A program made the translations under genes and the position numbers. Of a stretch of DNA of 64,000 nt, positions 1 through 14,400 are shown in pieces. The notes beneath the pieces were generated by a model. That model had not been told where the DNA came from, ran no database searches, and saw only the letters and a program-made list of their open reading frames with translations. This stretch comes from Colletes latitarsis. Taxonomy: Eukaryota; Arthropoda; Insecta; Hymenoptera; Colletidae. Where the stretch lies: positions 41,984,001-42,048,000 of the forward strand of contig NC_135136.1 in the NCBI RefSeq assembly GCF_051014445.1, given 5' to 3'. How positions within the stretch are numbered: the stretch's first letter is position 1; each line of letters starts with the position of its first letter.

Positions 1-150
1 AACATCAATTTGCAACACGTTGCGTATATAGATAAATAATTTATAGAAACTGCATTTGGAATATAACCGAAAAAAATGTTCCTTTTAGTTTTACATCCTT
101 CTTCAAATTAAACTTCTCAGTGAAGTGTGTCAAATAAATTATATCATCGA

Positions 151-3100
151 TTAAATTTGGTATGTCTTTTCCAATTCTTTTATTTTGTCTTCCAATTCTC
201 TTATTCGTCTGCATCGTGAACGGCATATATCTTTCATTAATGCCTTTTCTTTTTCCAATTTCATTACTTTTGCATGGTCCTACGATAATATTGTTGTAAT
301 TAATATTAATGAAGATCAGTGTATATTTTGTATTTTTTCTTACATTAACTACTCCGTTAGTGGTACTGGAATGTAGCGCAGAATTATTATGTATCGTTTG
401 GCAAGCTTGATCTCTTCTATTTATCCGCCATTTCCTACAAGTATCGCATTCCCATGCGTTAATATCATACATAGCCCTTTTAAGTTTCCCAATCTCAGAA
501 CGAAGTTCTGCATTCTATAAAAAAAAAATTACGTATACAATCAATTGTATTCGATAGGAGGTAAAAGATATTTTTATTATACGTACTTTTTGTCGGAACG
601 AGAGCAGAAGTTCTTCTAGCTCTTTACATTTTTGTTGGTAAGGAAAGTTTTCGCTTTGGATTTGAATCTCCAATGTTTCAATTTGCCCATTTTTCGTCAC
701 CAATTCTAATTCTAATTCTTGAATCCTTTTCCTGAATATTTGGTAGATTTCTTCGTTTTCATTGATGTCTGTCTCGAGCATCACATTTTCTATTTGTCTC
801 TTTTGGTTAAATACTTCAGTTCTACTGTGCCTTCTTCTACTCATTTCAAAAGATGGGCTAGCAGATCTAGAACCACTACTGTTGCTTTTTGACTCCAGTT
901 TGATCTCGTATTCGTTCAGTTTCGTTTGTAATTCTAAATTCTCTTTCCTCAATGCAAGACAAATTTTGTCATTGTGCAATTTTATATCTTCTAATTGCTT
1001 CATGTCAATCTGTGGTCTTGCCATAAATGTTTCAAGTTCATCCTGAAGTTTTTTGTTTTCCTTTTTGAGAATTTGTAGTTTTTCCTCCAATTCGTTTACC
1101 AATTTATTTTCTATTTGATGAACATACAACTTCTCCTTTAGGTTTGTGATTTCTAGATCGCGCTCACGTATAATTGCCATATGGTCTTCTAATTGTTTAT
1201 CAAGTTCTTTGTTTTTGATAACTAAAACCTTTATCCGATCGACATAATCTATAATCTCTTTGTCTCTTTGATTTATTAACAATTTGTTGCCTTCTAATTC
1301 TAGAGCAAGTTTATTTTTCTCTTGAACAAGAGCATCGTATATACTATCTTCGTTAGATAAACATGTAATACTTTGTCTGGATTTATACGACGATAATGTT
1401 TTTTTTATCTCAGCATTTTCTTGAGACAACGTTTCGTATTGCCCCTTCAAATTAACTAATTCTTTAAAAATTTTATTTTTATTATCCTGAAGTTCAATTA
1501 TACGATTACTGACTCCTTCTAAATTATTTTGCAACCTTTTGTTTTGATCTCTTAAATCATCCATCTCTGCTTCTGCTTTCATTTTACTCGTACTATTTCT
1601 AATCCTTTTCTCCAACTTTGCATTCACACATTGCAACTCTTCATATTTTTCTTTTAGACCATCTAGTTCCTCTACCAATGCTATGTTTTTATTATTTAAT
1701 TCGTGCAACTGCTTATTCAATTCAACATTTTGTATTTCCTCAGAATTCAATTTATCTTTAATTATTTCGATCTGTTTCTCACTTTCCATTTTCAATTCTT
1801 GTATATCTTCCTTGTATCGATTTATATTTGTTTTCCATTCCTTAACTTGGTCCTTCAACACCTCATAATCTGGCATGATAGTTTCATATTTGGCTTTATA
1901 TTCCGAGAGCATATCACACTTGCTTTTCAGAAGTGCTGTGATTTTTTCAATTCGTGTTGCTTTTTGTTCCGATTCACGGTTCACTTCGTTGTAAGCTTCC
2001 GTAAGTTTTTCGAAATCAGTGGTTAATCGATGTATAGTTTGATTATTTATTTTCAATTCAGACGCATTTGCTTCTATGATATTCTTCAATTGTTCATGAT
2101 TTGCTTCAAGGCATTCGACGTTACTCTTTAATTTCATATTTTTTGTCTTATAAGATTCTATACTGCAAACAAGATCTTCTATTTTCTTTTCGTATTCTGT
2201 TTTTTCAGATTTTATTTTGGACTCAAGTTCAATTTCCTTCTTTTTAAAAACATCTTGTACTTCCTTTTCCCGTTTTTGGACAACGATATTTGCTTCTTCT
2301 TGTCGTACTTTGCTTTGTTTATCAAATTCGCCTTGCAAATTGTTGAAGTCAATTTCAAGCGTTTGTATTTTTTCTTTGAGAGTTTCTTTCTCGTAGTCAC
2401 TCTCCTTCAAACGATGTTCCAACTGATAAATATTGTCCTGTTGTTGTTTGTGGGTTTTCTCACGATTTGTTAAATCCATTTGTAATTTTTCAATTTCTAT
2501 TTCTAACTCGTTGCTCCATAACACGGCACGTTTCTTTCCATCTGCACTTTGTCGTTTCTCATCCTCTAGTTTCTCTTTGTCCTTCTCAAATGATTCCCTC
2601 ATAGCTTTAACTATCTCTTTTTCTTTCGAGATAAGAGAATGTAAAAAGATTATGAAAATGTCATTTGCAGTCTTATTTAAGAAATCCACGGAATTTACTT
2701 TATATTTTAGCGATTTCAATTCTGTAATCATAGATTCCTTAACAGTGTTCAATTCTTCCGTCAACTTTTTATTATCGTTAATTAAAGATTTCTCCTTATC
2801 GAATACACACGCATTTTTGCTTCCTATTTTACTAAAGTTGGATTCAATGTCTCGAAGCTTCGCAAGGTCTTGTGTTAAATTATAGTTTTCTTCAACATGT
2901 TTGTTTAACGTTTCCTTCATTTTGCTTAATTTAAGCTCAGATTCTGCAGTATATTCTTCGAAATTCTTTGTTACAGACTCTAGTTCGTTTTTATATTTAA
3001 TCACCAAATTATCTTTAAAATCGGTTAATTGAATTTCAAGTTCTTGTAATTTTTGCTTCAATGTCGTCTTTTCATTTTCACTTTCTTGTAAAAGATTTTC

Positions 3101-6100
3101 CAGCTGAGAAACTTTTCCTTGAAGTTCTTTATACAGATTTTCTTGCTTCGTTAAATCCGTTTGAAGCTTTTCTACATCTGATTCTAATTCCTTAGCCCAC
3201 AATATTGCGCGTTGTTCTGCTTCTGAACCTTGTTTCCTCTCTTTTTCTAATTCTTCGTATTGTTTACTCAATAATTCTATTTCATTTTTGTGTTTATCTT
3301 CAATTGTCTTTGTACAAACATCCAACTCATCCCTCTGATTCGTCATTAAGTTTAATTCATTCTTTAATGATGAAATACATTTATTCAAATCGTCAATCGT
3401 ATTATGTAACTTAACAATAAGGATATCCTTACTTTGCTTTTCACTCTTTAATTCTTCCACTTCTACTTCTAGCGTTAATTTTTCGCTTTGTATTATTTTT
3501 TCTTTTTCAGAATACTGTTTAATTTCCTTGCTCATATTTGATAATTCATTTTCAAGAATATTCGTCTTTTCCGTACCTGTGGCTACTGCCATTTCAGTAT
3601 CCGATACTTTTTGTTGTAGCTCTTCGTTCATGCCGTTAAGCATCCTTATTTGGTCTAGCAGGCTTGACTTTTCCATTTTGAATTTATTAAGCAAACAATT
3701 ACATTTTATATTATTCTTTTTCAATATATCTATATCTTCTCTCAGTTGGTCAATACTGTTTTGAATTTGTTCAATCTTAGTTGCATTTTTAATCGTGTGT
3801 TTCTTTGGTTTAGTGTCAACCACTTCATCATGGAGTTTTTCAAATTCGTCGCATTTTTCTTTATACAGAATTGATAGTTTGTCGCGGTCATCTTTCAGTG
3901 TTTGTAATTCGTTATTCAAGTGTTGAACTTTCTCCTCGACAAAACTCACATTCAACCCATCCGTGAAACTGGCATTTAAAGATCCATCAACGTAACTTAA
4001 ATTCAATTCTTGATTGACTTTCATTTTCAGCAGTTCGGTGTCCGCGCATTTTAGATCGAACTTTCTTTGTAAATCTTCCAATTTGAGAGTCAAAGATTTT
4101 GCTTCGAGTTTAAGAACCCTACGACTTTCGTTTAAATTTTTTAAATGCGCGCACTGATTACAAGATGAGAACTTCAAGTCGCTTAATTTTGTGTTTAAAC
4201 GAGTCAGATGATTTATCTCGTCCTGTAACATTAGAACTTTGTTTGCCAGTACTTCGCGACTTTCTTCCTGTAACATTTCCTTCGCAGTTTCGTCTACTTT
4301 CATAGTATCATCCAGCACGGTAGACGAATACAATGAGTTATTACTCAACTTTTCATTGCGTGAATTATCAAAATTCTCGATAGTCTCCAATAAGGTATTA
4401 GAAAATTTTACATTTTCATCCGTTAACATTATTACCTTATCCTTCAATTCCATAATTTCACCTTTTAAAAGCCTATTCTCCGTTCGTAATTGCTCTATGT
4501 CATTTTCATCACAATCCGTAGTTTGCATTAGAGATATTTTATTTTTCAGAGTATTACATTGTTCTCTTAACTTGTCGTTCTCTTCGATCTTATCCATTAA
4601 GTCCGTAGAAAGTTCACTGTTTTCTACTACTAAGTATTTATTCTTCTCTGTAAGTAATTGAACTTTATCCTTGTAAATGCATTCATGGTCGTATAGAAGC
4701 GACTTACTTTCTTTAATGCTTTCAAGCTCCTTATTTTTTTCTGCTACAATGACTGTTAATTTGATGTTTTCCGTCTTCAATACTTCAAGTTTATTTTGAC
4801 ATTGAAGCAATTCCTCGTCGTTATGTTTCTCTGGTACTTTCAAACGGGTAGATTGTAACTGGTCGTTTAAATGTATTAAATCACTTTCTAAATTAATTTT
4901 TTCGTTTGTAACCTTCGAGATACGCGCGTAAAGTTCATCGATTGTTCTTTGAAGATTTATTTCAATTTGTTTTGAACGCTCTTTTTCTATACACAATTTA
5001 CCCGACATTTCCATATTTTCGTTCGTCAATAAATAAATAGTTTTCTGTAACTTTTCTACATCCTGTTTTAGACCTTGTATATCGTTCTTTATTTCATCCA
5101 GTTCTTGAATTTTTAGTTCAAGGCCTTCTTCCAGCTTAGCTTTCTCTTCCTCCAACTGTATTATTACATTTGAAGAATATTCGTTGACTTCATTATCCTT
5201 GGAATTAGACGAGTCAGACTGTTTTGCTGTTTGGTCCTCCTGGTTATTTGCGCCACAATGATATTCTTCGCACATTAATTGTTTTTCTAAGGTTGTAAAT
5301 TCACGAAGTTCGATAAGATCTTTGGTCAGATCACTGATGTATCTACGCAACGTATTCTTTGGCGTTGTAGGCGAACCTTGATTGCTTGAAGTTTGTACAT
5401 ACGAATCCTGTTTCTCTGGCGTTACGGAGGAACTGCCGTTTTTGGATTTTACAGTTACTACGCTATTTATATATTTAATACATTTCTCTTTGTTTTTATT
5501 ATCATTTTCTTTGATTTCATAATCTGTTTCGCACTCAATTAAGTCTAATTCAAAGTCAGCAAAAGGTGTCTGAAGTGTCTGATTTATGACATCAACATAT
5601 TGCGAGTTGTTCTTGCTATGTGGTTTTTCGGGTGACGCTTCTTTTATCGTTGGCAAACCACTTTTATTTTGACACACAGGCAGATATTGTTTGAACATTC
5701 CAGGATTACACCGGTACTGCTTTCTTCTAGATTTACATTTAAATTGTTCCGTACGATTTGCGTTATATCCAGAAACAATTTGAGTTTTCAGCAACTTTAT
5801 ACGTTCTTCTAGTACATGATTAATTTGATATTTCTCTTGCAATGTAGGCTCTACATTTTCACGTTCTACAGATGAGTTTCCATTCCTTATTCTCTGAAGT
5901 TCCGTTTGAAGTTTAATCAACTGTTTTGTATAACGTATTAAGAGCGATGCGTCGGAGACGACTTCATTTTTTTGTGGCTTATTTTTAATATTCTTGGCTC
6001 GAGATGCAAACGACAGAGTTTCATGTGTTTCTTCTAAACCAACAGCAGTTACTGTACATATTATTGCTGTCAAAGAATTACCACCTAATGATTGCTGCAG

Positions 6101-7612
6101 CAGTTCTGTTAATTTGCTTTCGCGGTAATTAATATTTCTTTGGTCATTTTGCATTGCACTTAGCTGCATAAATACTGACACTAAGGTGGAAAGGGATGTA
6201 TCCATTTGTTGTTGTCCTTCAACAGCATCTATTCCACATGTTCTTTTGAAACCAGCCAAGTCTACTAAATTCAATTGTGATACTTGTACAACATTTTGAG
6301 AGTCATTATCAACACCTTGACTTTCAATTGTCTAAAAAAGATACAGTCCTATTATATTAAAATACAGAGTGTTTAATGTATAAAGTGTCCTGAGCAATAA
6401 TCTTACAATTCGAAATATATTATGGCTACTGATATATTCATTACTATCAGCTTTTTTTATCTTTTGGTTTTGAATTCCTTTTTTCATTATAGATAGCATG
6501 TTATCCAAGGAGTTCACAATTTCTTCTTTAGAATCAATAATTATTTGATCACTATCATCTTTGTGTAATTTTAAATCAAGTCCATTTTTATTCAGAAGAT
6601 CATTTATTGTTTCATTATAAATTTCTAAATATGATACCCTGAAAAATATAAATAATTTTAAGTTTGTATTAATAAATACATTAATTTTTGTTACTGATAT
6701 TAATTAATAAAAACCTTAACAAAAATTCACGTCCAATGGTATTAGAAACTGCCTTAAATATGTATTGAATACTAAGTGGTATTATTCCTGGTTCTTCCAA
6801 TGTACCTATCATTGTATATGTTTTACCAGAATCAACTTGACCATAACAAAATACTGTTCCATTAAAACCTTTTATAGCAGCATCAATAACAGGTTTTGCA
6901 ATACTGTCAAATACATTAGAATTGGCTGTATCCATATCAAAAATATGATCTACAAAAATGAAATATCAAAATTAACCATATCATAGATTATATAACAGTA
7001 CAGTTGTATAAGAATTGTTTTAATGTTAAAATGTGTTTTAAAGATGGTACTTTTTAAAAATAATTGATATACTAGACTGATTTATTTATGTTAATACAAT
7101 ATTAGTATAATTTGTAGTAATAAATTTGTTTACCATATTGGAATCTAATGAAAACGTATGTTGCTAATAATACAGTAAATTTATCACTAATTGTTATTTA
7201 TCTATAGCTTCACGAATGTTAATATTATTCAATTAGGAAAGTGACTTTCAACGTGGCATAATATAATATGGCACAAAACAATTGCTTCCTGGTCAAGCAA
7301 CAATTATTCGCAAAGGATATTGAACGTTTACTCGTTTAATTTACGTTTTGGCATGTGATACGTCACATGATAAAGCCGATCAGTAGGTTAGATTTCATTG
7401 CAATAAAATGTTTAAGAGGCAAAAAAGCCAGTGTCGTATTACGATTATTAACACGTACCGAAATAAAATTCATTATCTCCCAGCTTAGCCGTCACCGGAT
7501 CTACAGAAACAATGGAATTTCCTCGTACAATCCATTGTGTTGACGAAGTTTTGTCTCTCTCCTGTTCGATCAAAGGTCTAAATTTAATTCCCACCTGGAC
7601 ACTGTTCGACAT
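151..7612 (-). CDS. CENP-E-like kinesin with long coiled-coil tail
   Basis: Six exons fit: 7459-7612, 6715-6949, 6407-6638, 587-6331, 344-514 and 151-279. They sum to 6666 nt, about 2221 aa. The first ~330 residues are a kinesin motor: beta-1 with VQVGIKFRPL, P-loop GQVDSGKTYTM, VSYLEIYNETINDLL, SHNIFRITIES and LNLVDLAGFKR, then a neck with LSFASRAKNIKN. The remaining ~1880 residues are almost unbroken heptad coiled coil, with a short CxxC-type patch (WECDTCRKW) near the end. An N-terminal motor, a CENP-E-style neck and a very long coil fit CENP-E (fly cmet/cana), a kinetochore motor for chromosome congression. Residues that normally couple ATP hydrolysis are changed (see findings). An in-frame ATG at 7660 lies 16 codons upstream; I prefer 7612 because the motor starts right after it. 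The gene is divergent from INTS1. Which CENP-E-type paralogue it is cannot be told here. Confidence 0.85.
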
Positions 7613-8421
7613 TTCTTCTCTAGCGAAATTTTGAACGAAGCAGCGTAGAACTTTTAACAATTAGCCACTTCGTTCTTGAATCAATTTGTACGTCTCTCAA
7701 CTTTCATCATATGCCGTCGGACATATCGTAACTGCCATTTGAAATGACGACTGCCTCAACTAATATTTAAATTTAAATTTTCAGCGACGCGATTGGCTCA
7801 TTTAGGCATGGTTAAACGAAAACGTGATAGGAATGGAAATATTTACTATTAATATATGCTCGTGGCGCATCTATGTCAATGCTTCTTGAAATGATCATTA
7901 GATGGCTAAAAACTTCAACCAATTCTCACAAGGCTTTTCTAGTGAACGAAATCTAGTAACTTGTATAAGTTGATAATCGATTATCGAGTTTACTTTATCG
8001 AATTTTCAAGGAAACAGTATCGATAACGATGTCTGCTACTGTTGTCGAATGATACGTTATGTTTGTAACACATTAATTTGTTGATATAGAGAAATATTGT
8101 TACGTATACATTTTCATTTACAGTACATCAATTTACAAAAGTTATGTCATCAGCAATGTATAATGTTAGAAACACTTCCTGGAAGAGCGCTTTCTGGAAA
8201 TCGTCTATATAAATGTTGAATAGGTTAGCGCACTGTAGAAATCATTCCTAGCAGAGTGTAATATGTTGTAACACTTGCCTAAGAAATTTTTTTGGGAAAG
8301 AGTATACGTCTGAGACTGAAATTACCATATTTGTATGCGTATTTTATGTATGAAATTAGAAGCTAGAATAGTTTTTAATTTATGTATTTTACTTTCAAAT
8401 CTAGAAAGTATAAGTACTATA
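7613..8421. promoter_or_regulatory. Shared divergent promoter region, kinesin/INTS1
   Basis: About 0.8 kb of AT-rich DNA lies between the two divergent start codons. It must hold the 5' leaders and promoters of both genes. I see no TATA box I would defend, no RNA gene and no repeat. The assignment rests on gene orientation only. Confidence 0.4.
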
Positions 8422-11400
8422 ATGGATCGTGGCAAGGCAGGAATTGGTAGAGGTGCAAAAAGTAAGATTGCTCAACATCCTTCTGACTTGTTTGCTCTTG
8501 GTTCCAAAGGTTCACGTAATGAAAGTTCTGATGTTAAAAGACCAGGTGTTATTCATCCTAAACCAAGTAGCAGTTCTTCAACTTCTGGTAAATAGAGTGC
8601 TGATAATGCCTTTCAATAAAAATTTGACAGAAATTAGAGCTTTTGATGTAGTTAATTTTAATTTATGTAAAATTACATAGGTAATGAGAGAAAAAAAGAA
8701 GCACCATCAGGATCACTTCAATCTTTTCAATATATTCCACAAAAGAAACCTAAGCTTCCAACACATGTCTCTCATCAACGACCACCTTTCTCTAGTGCTG
8801 AAGCTTGGGAACTGGTAGCCATAGATAGTGACCCAGCTGATTTTGTTCCAATGGTTTTGGAAGCTAATGATAATGATGAGGGTGATAAAGTTATAGGGAT
8901 TATTTGTGGTGCCATCAAAACCCTTAAGAATCAAAAATGGAAACCTGATGCATTGGTTTATATGGGATTATTATACTTAGCAAAAATTCGTCCATCTATT
9001 TTTTCAAATGATTGTATACTACATGCACTTTCATCATTACTAAAAAGAGATCAAGCATATAATTATAAAGCCAAAGGAAACCCATTGGTTCCTGTACTTG
9101 CAGCTAATTTATTAATGAAAGGATTTCATGACAAGAAAAATTGGCCAGAAATTTTTGTAAAGGTTCATATATATATATTATATTAATATTTACTTTGGTT
9201 ACATTTAACATTGAATTCAAAATTAATTTTTACTTTTGTTTTTATAGCTGTACATTGAGGATGCGTTAGGCGAGAGAGTATGGGTTGATCACGAAGAATG
9301 CAAAGGTTTTGTCGATAATATTTTAACGGGATTTAACACGCGTCATCCACCAAAAAGTGTTTTACAACCAGAACTGTCTGTTCTGACACCACGCGATTGT
9401 CACAGTCCATCTACCGTGGACGACGAAGATCCTGGCTCTTCGTCCGTGCAGTTTCCTGGAGATAAAGAAAAAATAGAATTCCCTGTGACTCCTAGATATA
9501 CTCATTGTACAGAGAATATAGAATTTATTGTACTCGAAGCTATAAAAGAGCAGTTAAATAGGCGGCAACCAGAGTCAATTACTAAGAATTTTTTAAGGCT
9601 ACTGTCTTCGGCTTGTGGTCTTGTAGAAATCAGAAATATTGCTGTCCCGCGATTAGAAATGCTGCACAATCCTAAACTAATGAGACCTGCTCAAGAATTG
9701 CTAAGCTACATTTGCTACAATTGCACTTCTCATACACAAAGGGATGTCGAAGTTATAAGTCAATTAGTGAAGATGAGATTAAAAACTAAAGCCGTGATTA
9801 ATCTATATCTGAATGGTGTGAAAGAGCTTATCGGATTGCATCCCGAAAACTTGTCCACTATTTTGAAGCATACGATTTATAATGAATTGTCGAACGCACG
9901 AAATCCAAACAATATGCCCATGCTAGGCGTAATGTTTCAAACTTTACCGGAACAATCCGCCAAATTACTCGCAGAGATATTTCAAGACTTATTAATGAAC
10001 CGTGAAGATTATCTCAGACCCCTCCGTGCCTTGCTCCGAGAAATAGTACGCGTATGTCGCCACGACATTAATTTAATTACTTTTGCACGTACATTGATGG
10101 CCGAAAGACAAGATATTGCGCAACAGTTACTAAATTTTGAATTCAAAGAGCGAGTATTCATCTCTATTGCAGATCTATTATGCCTGTGTATGCTATTAGC
10201 CATCAGTCCACAAGTTAAGGAGGCTGCGGCTCTGGCGCAAAGAGGCGATAAAAAAGACATAAGTGTGCTACATCAATTTCAAAACATGGTAGCGACAATA
10301 CAGTTTGAAACAGTATTGTGGTTACAAAATTTAGCACCGCAAATGTACGGCATCGGTAAAAATGAACTCCTCCATGCTTTACATAAAATTCTAATGCTCG
10401 AATCTCCGGAGCAGTATTATAAACTGGATAATTGGCCTCCCGAGTCCGACAGAGTATTTTATTTACGTCTTGTTTCTGATGTTCCTCTGTTGCAAAGCAC
10501 GCTGTTGAGGCTGTTATTAATTGGTTACTCAAAAGTGAGTTCAGAAAATAGTGAATTGAGTTCTCTTTTTCGTATAAAAGTACCAAAAAGTACTTAAGAA
10601 AGACATTGCATCTTGTGTTTTAGGATAACGGTATTACTCATTCGGAAACGTTAGATTTGGTGGATCAGTTAATACGACGAGCGGCGGCCAATTCAACGGA
10701 AAGCTTTCCGACCTTACAGGCGGATAAATTAGATATAATTGAACTTATCTTCAACCTCTGCATTTATCAGCCGCCTGGAACTATAAACATACCATCGAGG
10801 TATTTGGAAATATTCATAATATTATAAATTTGTTTAATTTGTATATTTGCATATTTGTTATTATTCATTTCTTATTAAGTTATGTACCACCGACTTTGGC
10901 AATATCAAATCTTTATTGGAAAGGATGGATAATGTTATTAATACTAGCTGCTCACAATCCGTCTGCCATTGGTGCTGTCGCGTGGAAGCGATATCCTATT
11001 TTACGAACTCTTATGGAAATGTGTATTACCAAGTAGGTTTGAAAGTTCTTAAAGTTCGAGAGTAAAATTTTTGTTAATGCATTGGGCATATAGTGAATTT
11101 ATTTTATTATCGTATCGTAGTCACTTCTCGTACCCTCCGCCGACGATGGCGTTACCAGAGATCATAGAACAAGAACGTTCAAAAGAATTGCAAGTCGAAG
11201 CTATCGAGAAACAAGAAATACTCGAATACGAGTCACACTTAGCCGCTGCATCGACAAGGATACAAATATCCGAACAGAACAGCTTGTTGTTGTCGCAATT
11301 AATCACTATGGAACCGACCGGTATTGCTAGAAGGCCGCCTCCAGCGGTATTAGAACAAATACAATCGTTAAACGTGTCCCATAGATTAGGGCACTTATTA

Positions 11401-14400
11401 TGTCGGTCTCGAAAACCAGACTTCTTGTTAGATATAATACAAAGGCAGCAGCAAAGTTCGTCTCAAAGTATGCCTTGGTTAGCGGATCTTGTACAAAATA
11501 GCGAAGGATCTCTTAGTCAATTACCTGTACAATGTCTTTGTGAATTTTTATTATCTACCAGTACTCAAGCGGTGGAGAAGCAACCTAGACAACAACAATT
11601 GCTAGCACATTTGCAAATGTTGTTAACCGATCCTGACCAAGATCGACAACATGCTTACGAGGTGTTGGAATACTTTTTAAGAAGACTGAGTAGTCAACAA
11701 ACTAATAGTCGTCTTCAAGCGATTACTGGCCTAAAAATGGTTCTTGGATCGATACCCACCGACGAAGAACCTATGGATATAGACGGAGAAAACGAGAAGT
11801 AATTTGATAAATTCATCTTTTACGAAACTGTTTTTGTTTGAAAGCTAAAGCAACTCTCTTTTCTTTTGTTTGCAGAGAAGTTTGGCTTCTTCGTAAGCTA
11901 CCGACCATACCTCATTTCTTATCAGTACGATCTTTGGTTTCTACTGCTCTTCGTGGTGCATGTCAAGTCGAAAACAATCCGGATCTCGTACACGCTTACA
12001 TATCATATCTCGCTGCTCATACCACCGATGACGAGTTACCGGAATTGACCGATCTAGCCAATGAGATATCTCAACTAGTGGTCGAGCGGAGTACGATTAT
12101 AGCAGCGATTTTACCACAATCAGACAGCGACAATCCGCAAGCTAAGCAAACTTTACACGCCTTTATGGCGATCTTTTGCAATTACTTGGAGAAAGCTCGA
12201 TCCCCAAGAGGGGAAGAATATACGTGGTCCGAGAGTCAAGATCAGATATTGGTACAGTGGAGTACAGGAGAAGAATGCACTATGCACATTCTAGTTGTTC
12301 ACGCTATGATAATTCTTTTAACGTACGACTCGTCCGATGATGATGTGTTGTTCAACGTTCTGCTTGAAACGTGGTTTCCGTTAAATGCAGAACCACCAAA
12401 AGCTTTTCTGGTTGATACCAGCGAGGAAGCTTTACTCATACCGGATTGGTTGAAATTAAGAATGATTAGGAGCAACGTACCACGATTAGTGGACGCAGCT
12501 CTCAAAGACCTGGAACCGCAACAGTTGGTTCTTTTTATACAGAGCTTCGGTATTCCTGTACCCTCAATGAGCAAATTACTTCATACTCTGGATGCTGGGG
12601 TGCAAATCGATCCGGATTCGGTTGGCGAAGCGGTGCTTGATAAGACTTACATGGCACAATTGGTTGAAGTTCAACATAGAAGAGGAGCTACGGGAGGGCT
12701 AGTTTTCGTGCAAGTTTTAGAATTGATGGAGCCACAGTTACCGGATGAAAATCCTGTAACTATAGGACAACTACAAGAACCGTTACCACCGAGTGCTATG
12801 GTTCAAAAACAATCTGTCATACAATGTTCCGTTAAAACGGACGTTCCTCATTTGATTAACAGATTATTCATCGAAAATATACCGATGAATCAAAAGATGG
12901 ACGCGTATCGTCGATTGCACAAAACTCTAGCGAAAGACTTACAGAAATCTGCCAAAGAAAGTGGTGCTGTTGTATTAGCGATACAACACATATGTAGCGT
13001 TTTGAGCTCGATGCAAGTGAAACAATTTTTAGCCTCGCTCGTTCACATGCCACAGTATTCATGCACCCTGATGCGGATAATATTGTTACCTTTGAAGAAG
13101 TCATCCACCTCGAAACAGGTGGTTGAATTGGCACGTAACATGTGTTTGAACTTGATACAATTGATAGGCGATGTTAAAGCACCAATCCTTTCGATTTTAA
13201 GAGATTTTGCAAACGTGCAATTGACAAAAACGCCAAAGAGCATGGAGTTGACGATGTTGATGCAAAATCGAGATCCTGGATCTATCTTGGAAAGTACAGA
13301 TCCTGTTAATCTAGAACCAGTAGGTCGCAAGTTGTTAGACATTTGTCATAAGCAGCAAAAGAATGATATCCTTATAGAAGCAATGGCACGACTGTTGGTG
13401 AATGATAGTAATGAAGGCGTTCGAAAACCACGAACAGGCTTGCTGATAGATTGGTTAGCTTCTGTAGAACCGGAATTAATTGGTACATGTCCCAGTCTAC
13501 AAATGAAACTTCTGTTTGGAAAAACGAAGATACAAATGATGGTCGATAATAATGTCGTGAGTTCGCACTCATTTAGGCCCTATTTGTTGACTTTATTAAC
13601 GCACAGAGCAAGTTGGGCAACCTTGTATAAATGTGTTGGGCATCTGTTAGATAAATGCGACGATGGGTAAGGAATATTACCCAGTACTCGCTGTAATGTC
13701 AATGTTTAAAAAGATGAGCTACAAATTTAATGAAATGTTACGTTTATAGATACGATCCAACTGCTGTTATAGATTTTTTGTGGGCGTTAACATGCAATCC
13801 AAAACTTTGGCAAGGCAGAGACAAATTCACACCGAAACATTATGTTCCAGAAAATATTTTACTTTTGTACGAAAAACAGTTATTGACACTTGTAGCATAT
13901 ATAGTTGCGGAGGCTGTCATCATATGCAATTGTCAAAGCAGAAACACCGCACTCGCTCGTATGGATTCTCGTCTTGACTTATTATTACATTGCGTGTCTA
14001 CGGATGATCGTTTGGTATCTAGCGTCGTACGATATTTGGCTGATCGTATGATGAATGATTCAGAGTAAATATATACTGTACTATCTCTCTGTACTGTACT
14101 CTGTACTGTACTATCACTCTGTGTTTTAATTTTTAGCGTGGATTCTGATATGGTACACCAGTTTTTATTACACATGTATATGAAGATACCAAAAGTGATC
14201 TGTTATTTAGACACTTTTCAAACTAAAAAATTTGTCGGTGGAGCAAAAATTACAGAATGGACGGGATCCGTGTTAGATTGTATGAGCCATTCTTTATTAA
14301 CGGCATTAGCAGCGACACCAAGACAAAAATCGTGGAATTCCAAGTCTCAGGATTTTGAGTTATGTGCCAGAAAAATGGCTGCTGTACATCCAATATTAGT

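Noticed and set aside
41..150. Extension of the kinesin C-terminus to position 41
   Set aside because: Reading straight through 280-343 gives a non-coiled, low-quality tail. Splicing out 280-343 (GTAAG..TAG) restores heptad coiled coil and ends at 151.
185..376. Plus-strand ORF at the window start
   Set aside because: It overlaps the last two exons of the minus-strand kinesin and has no domain.
2255..2885. Plus-strand ORFs rich in Phe/Ser/Cys inside the kinesin gene
   Set aside because: They are antisense shadows of the large coiled-coil exon (587-6331); hydrophobic composition follows from reverse-reading of Glu/Lys/Leu codons.
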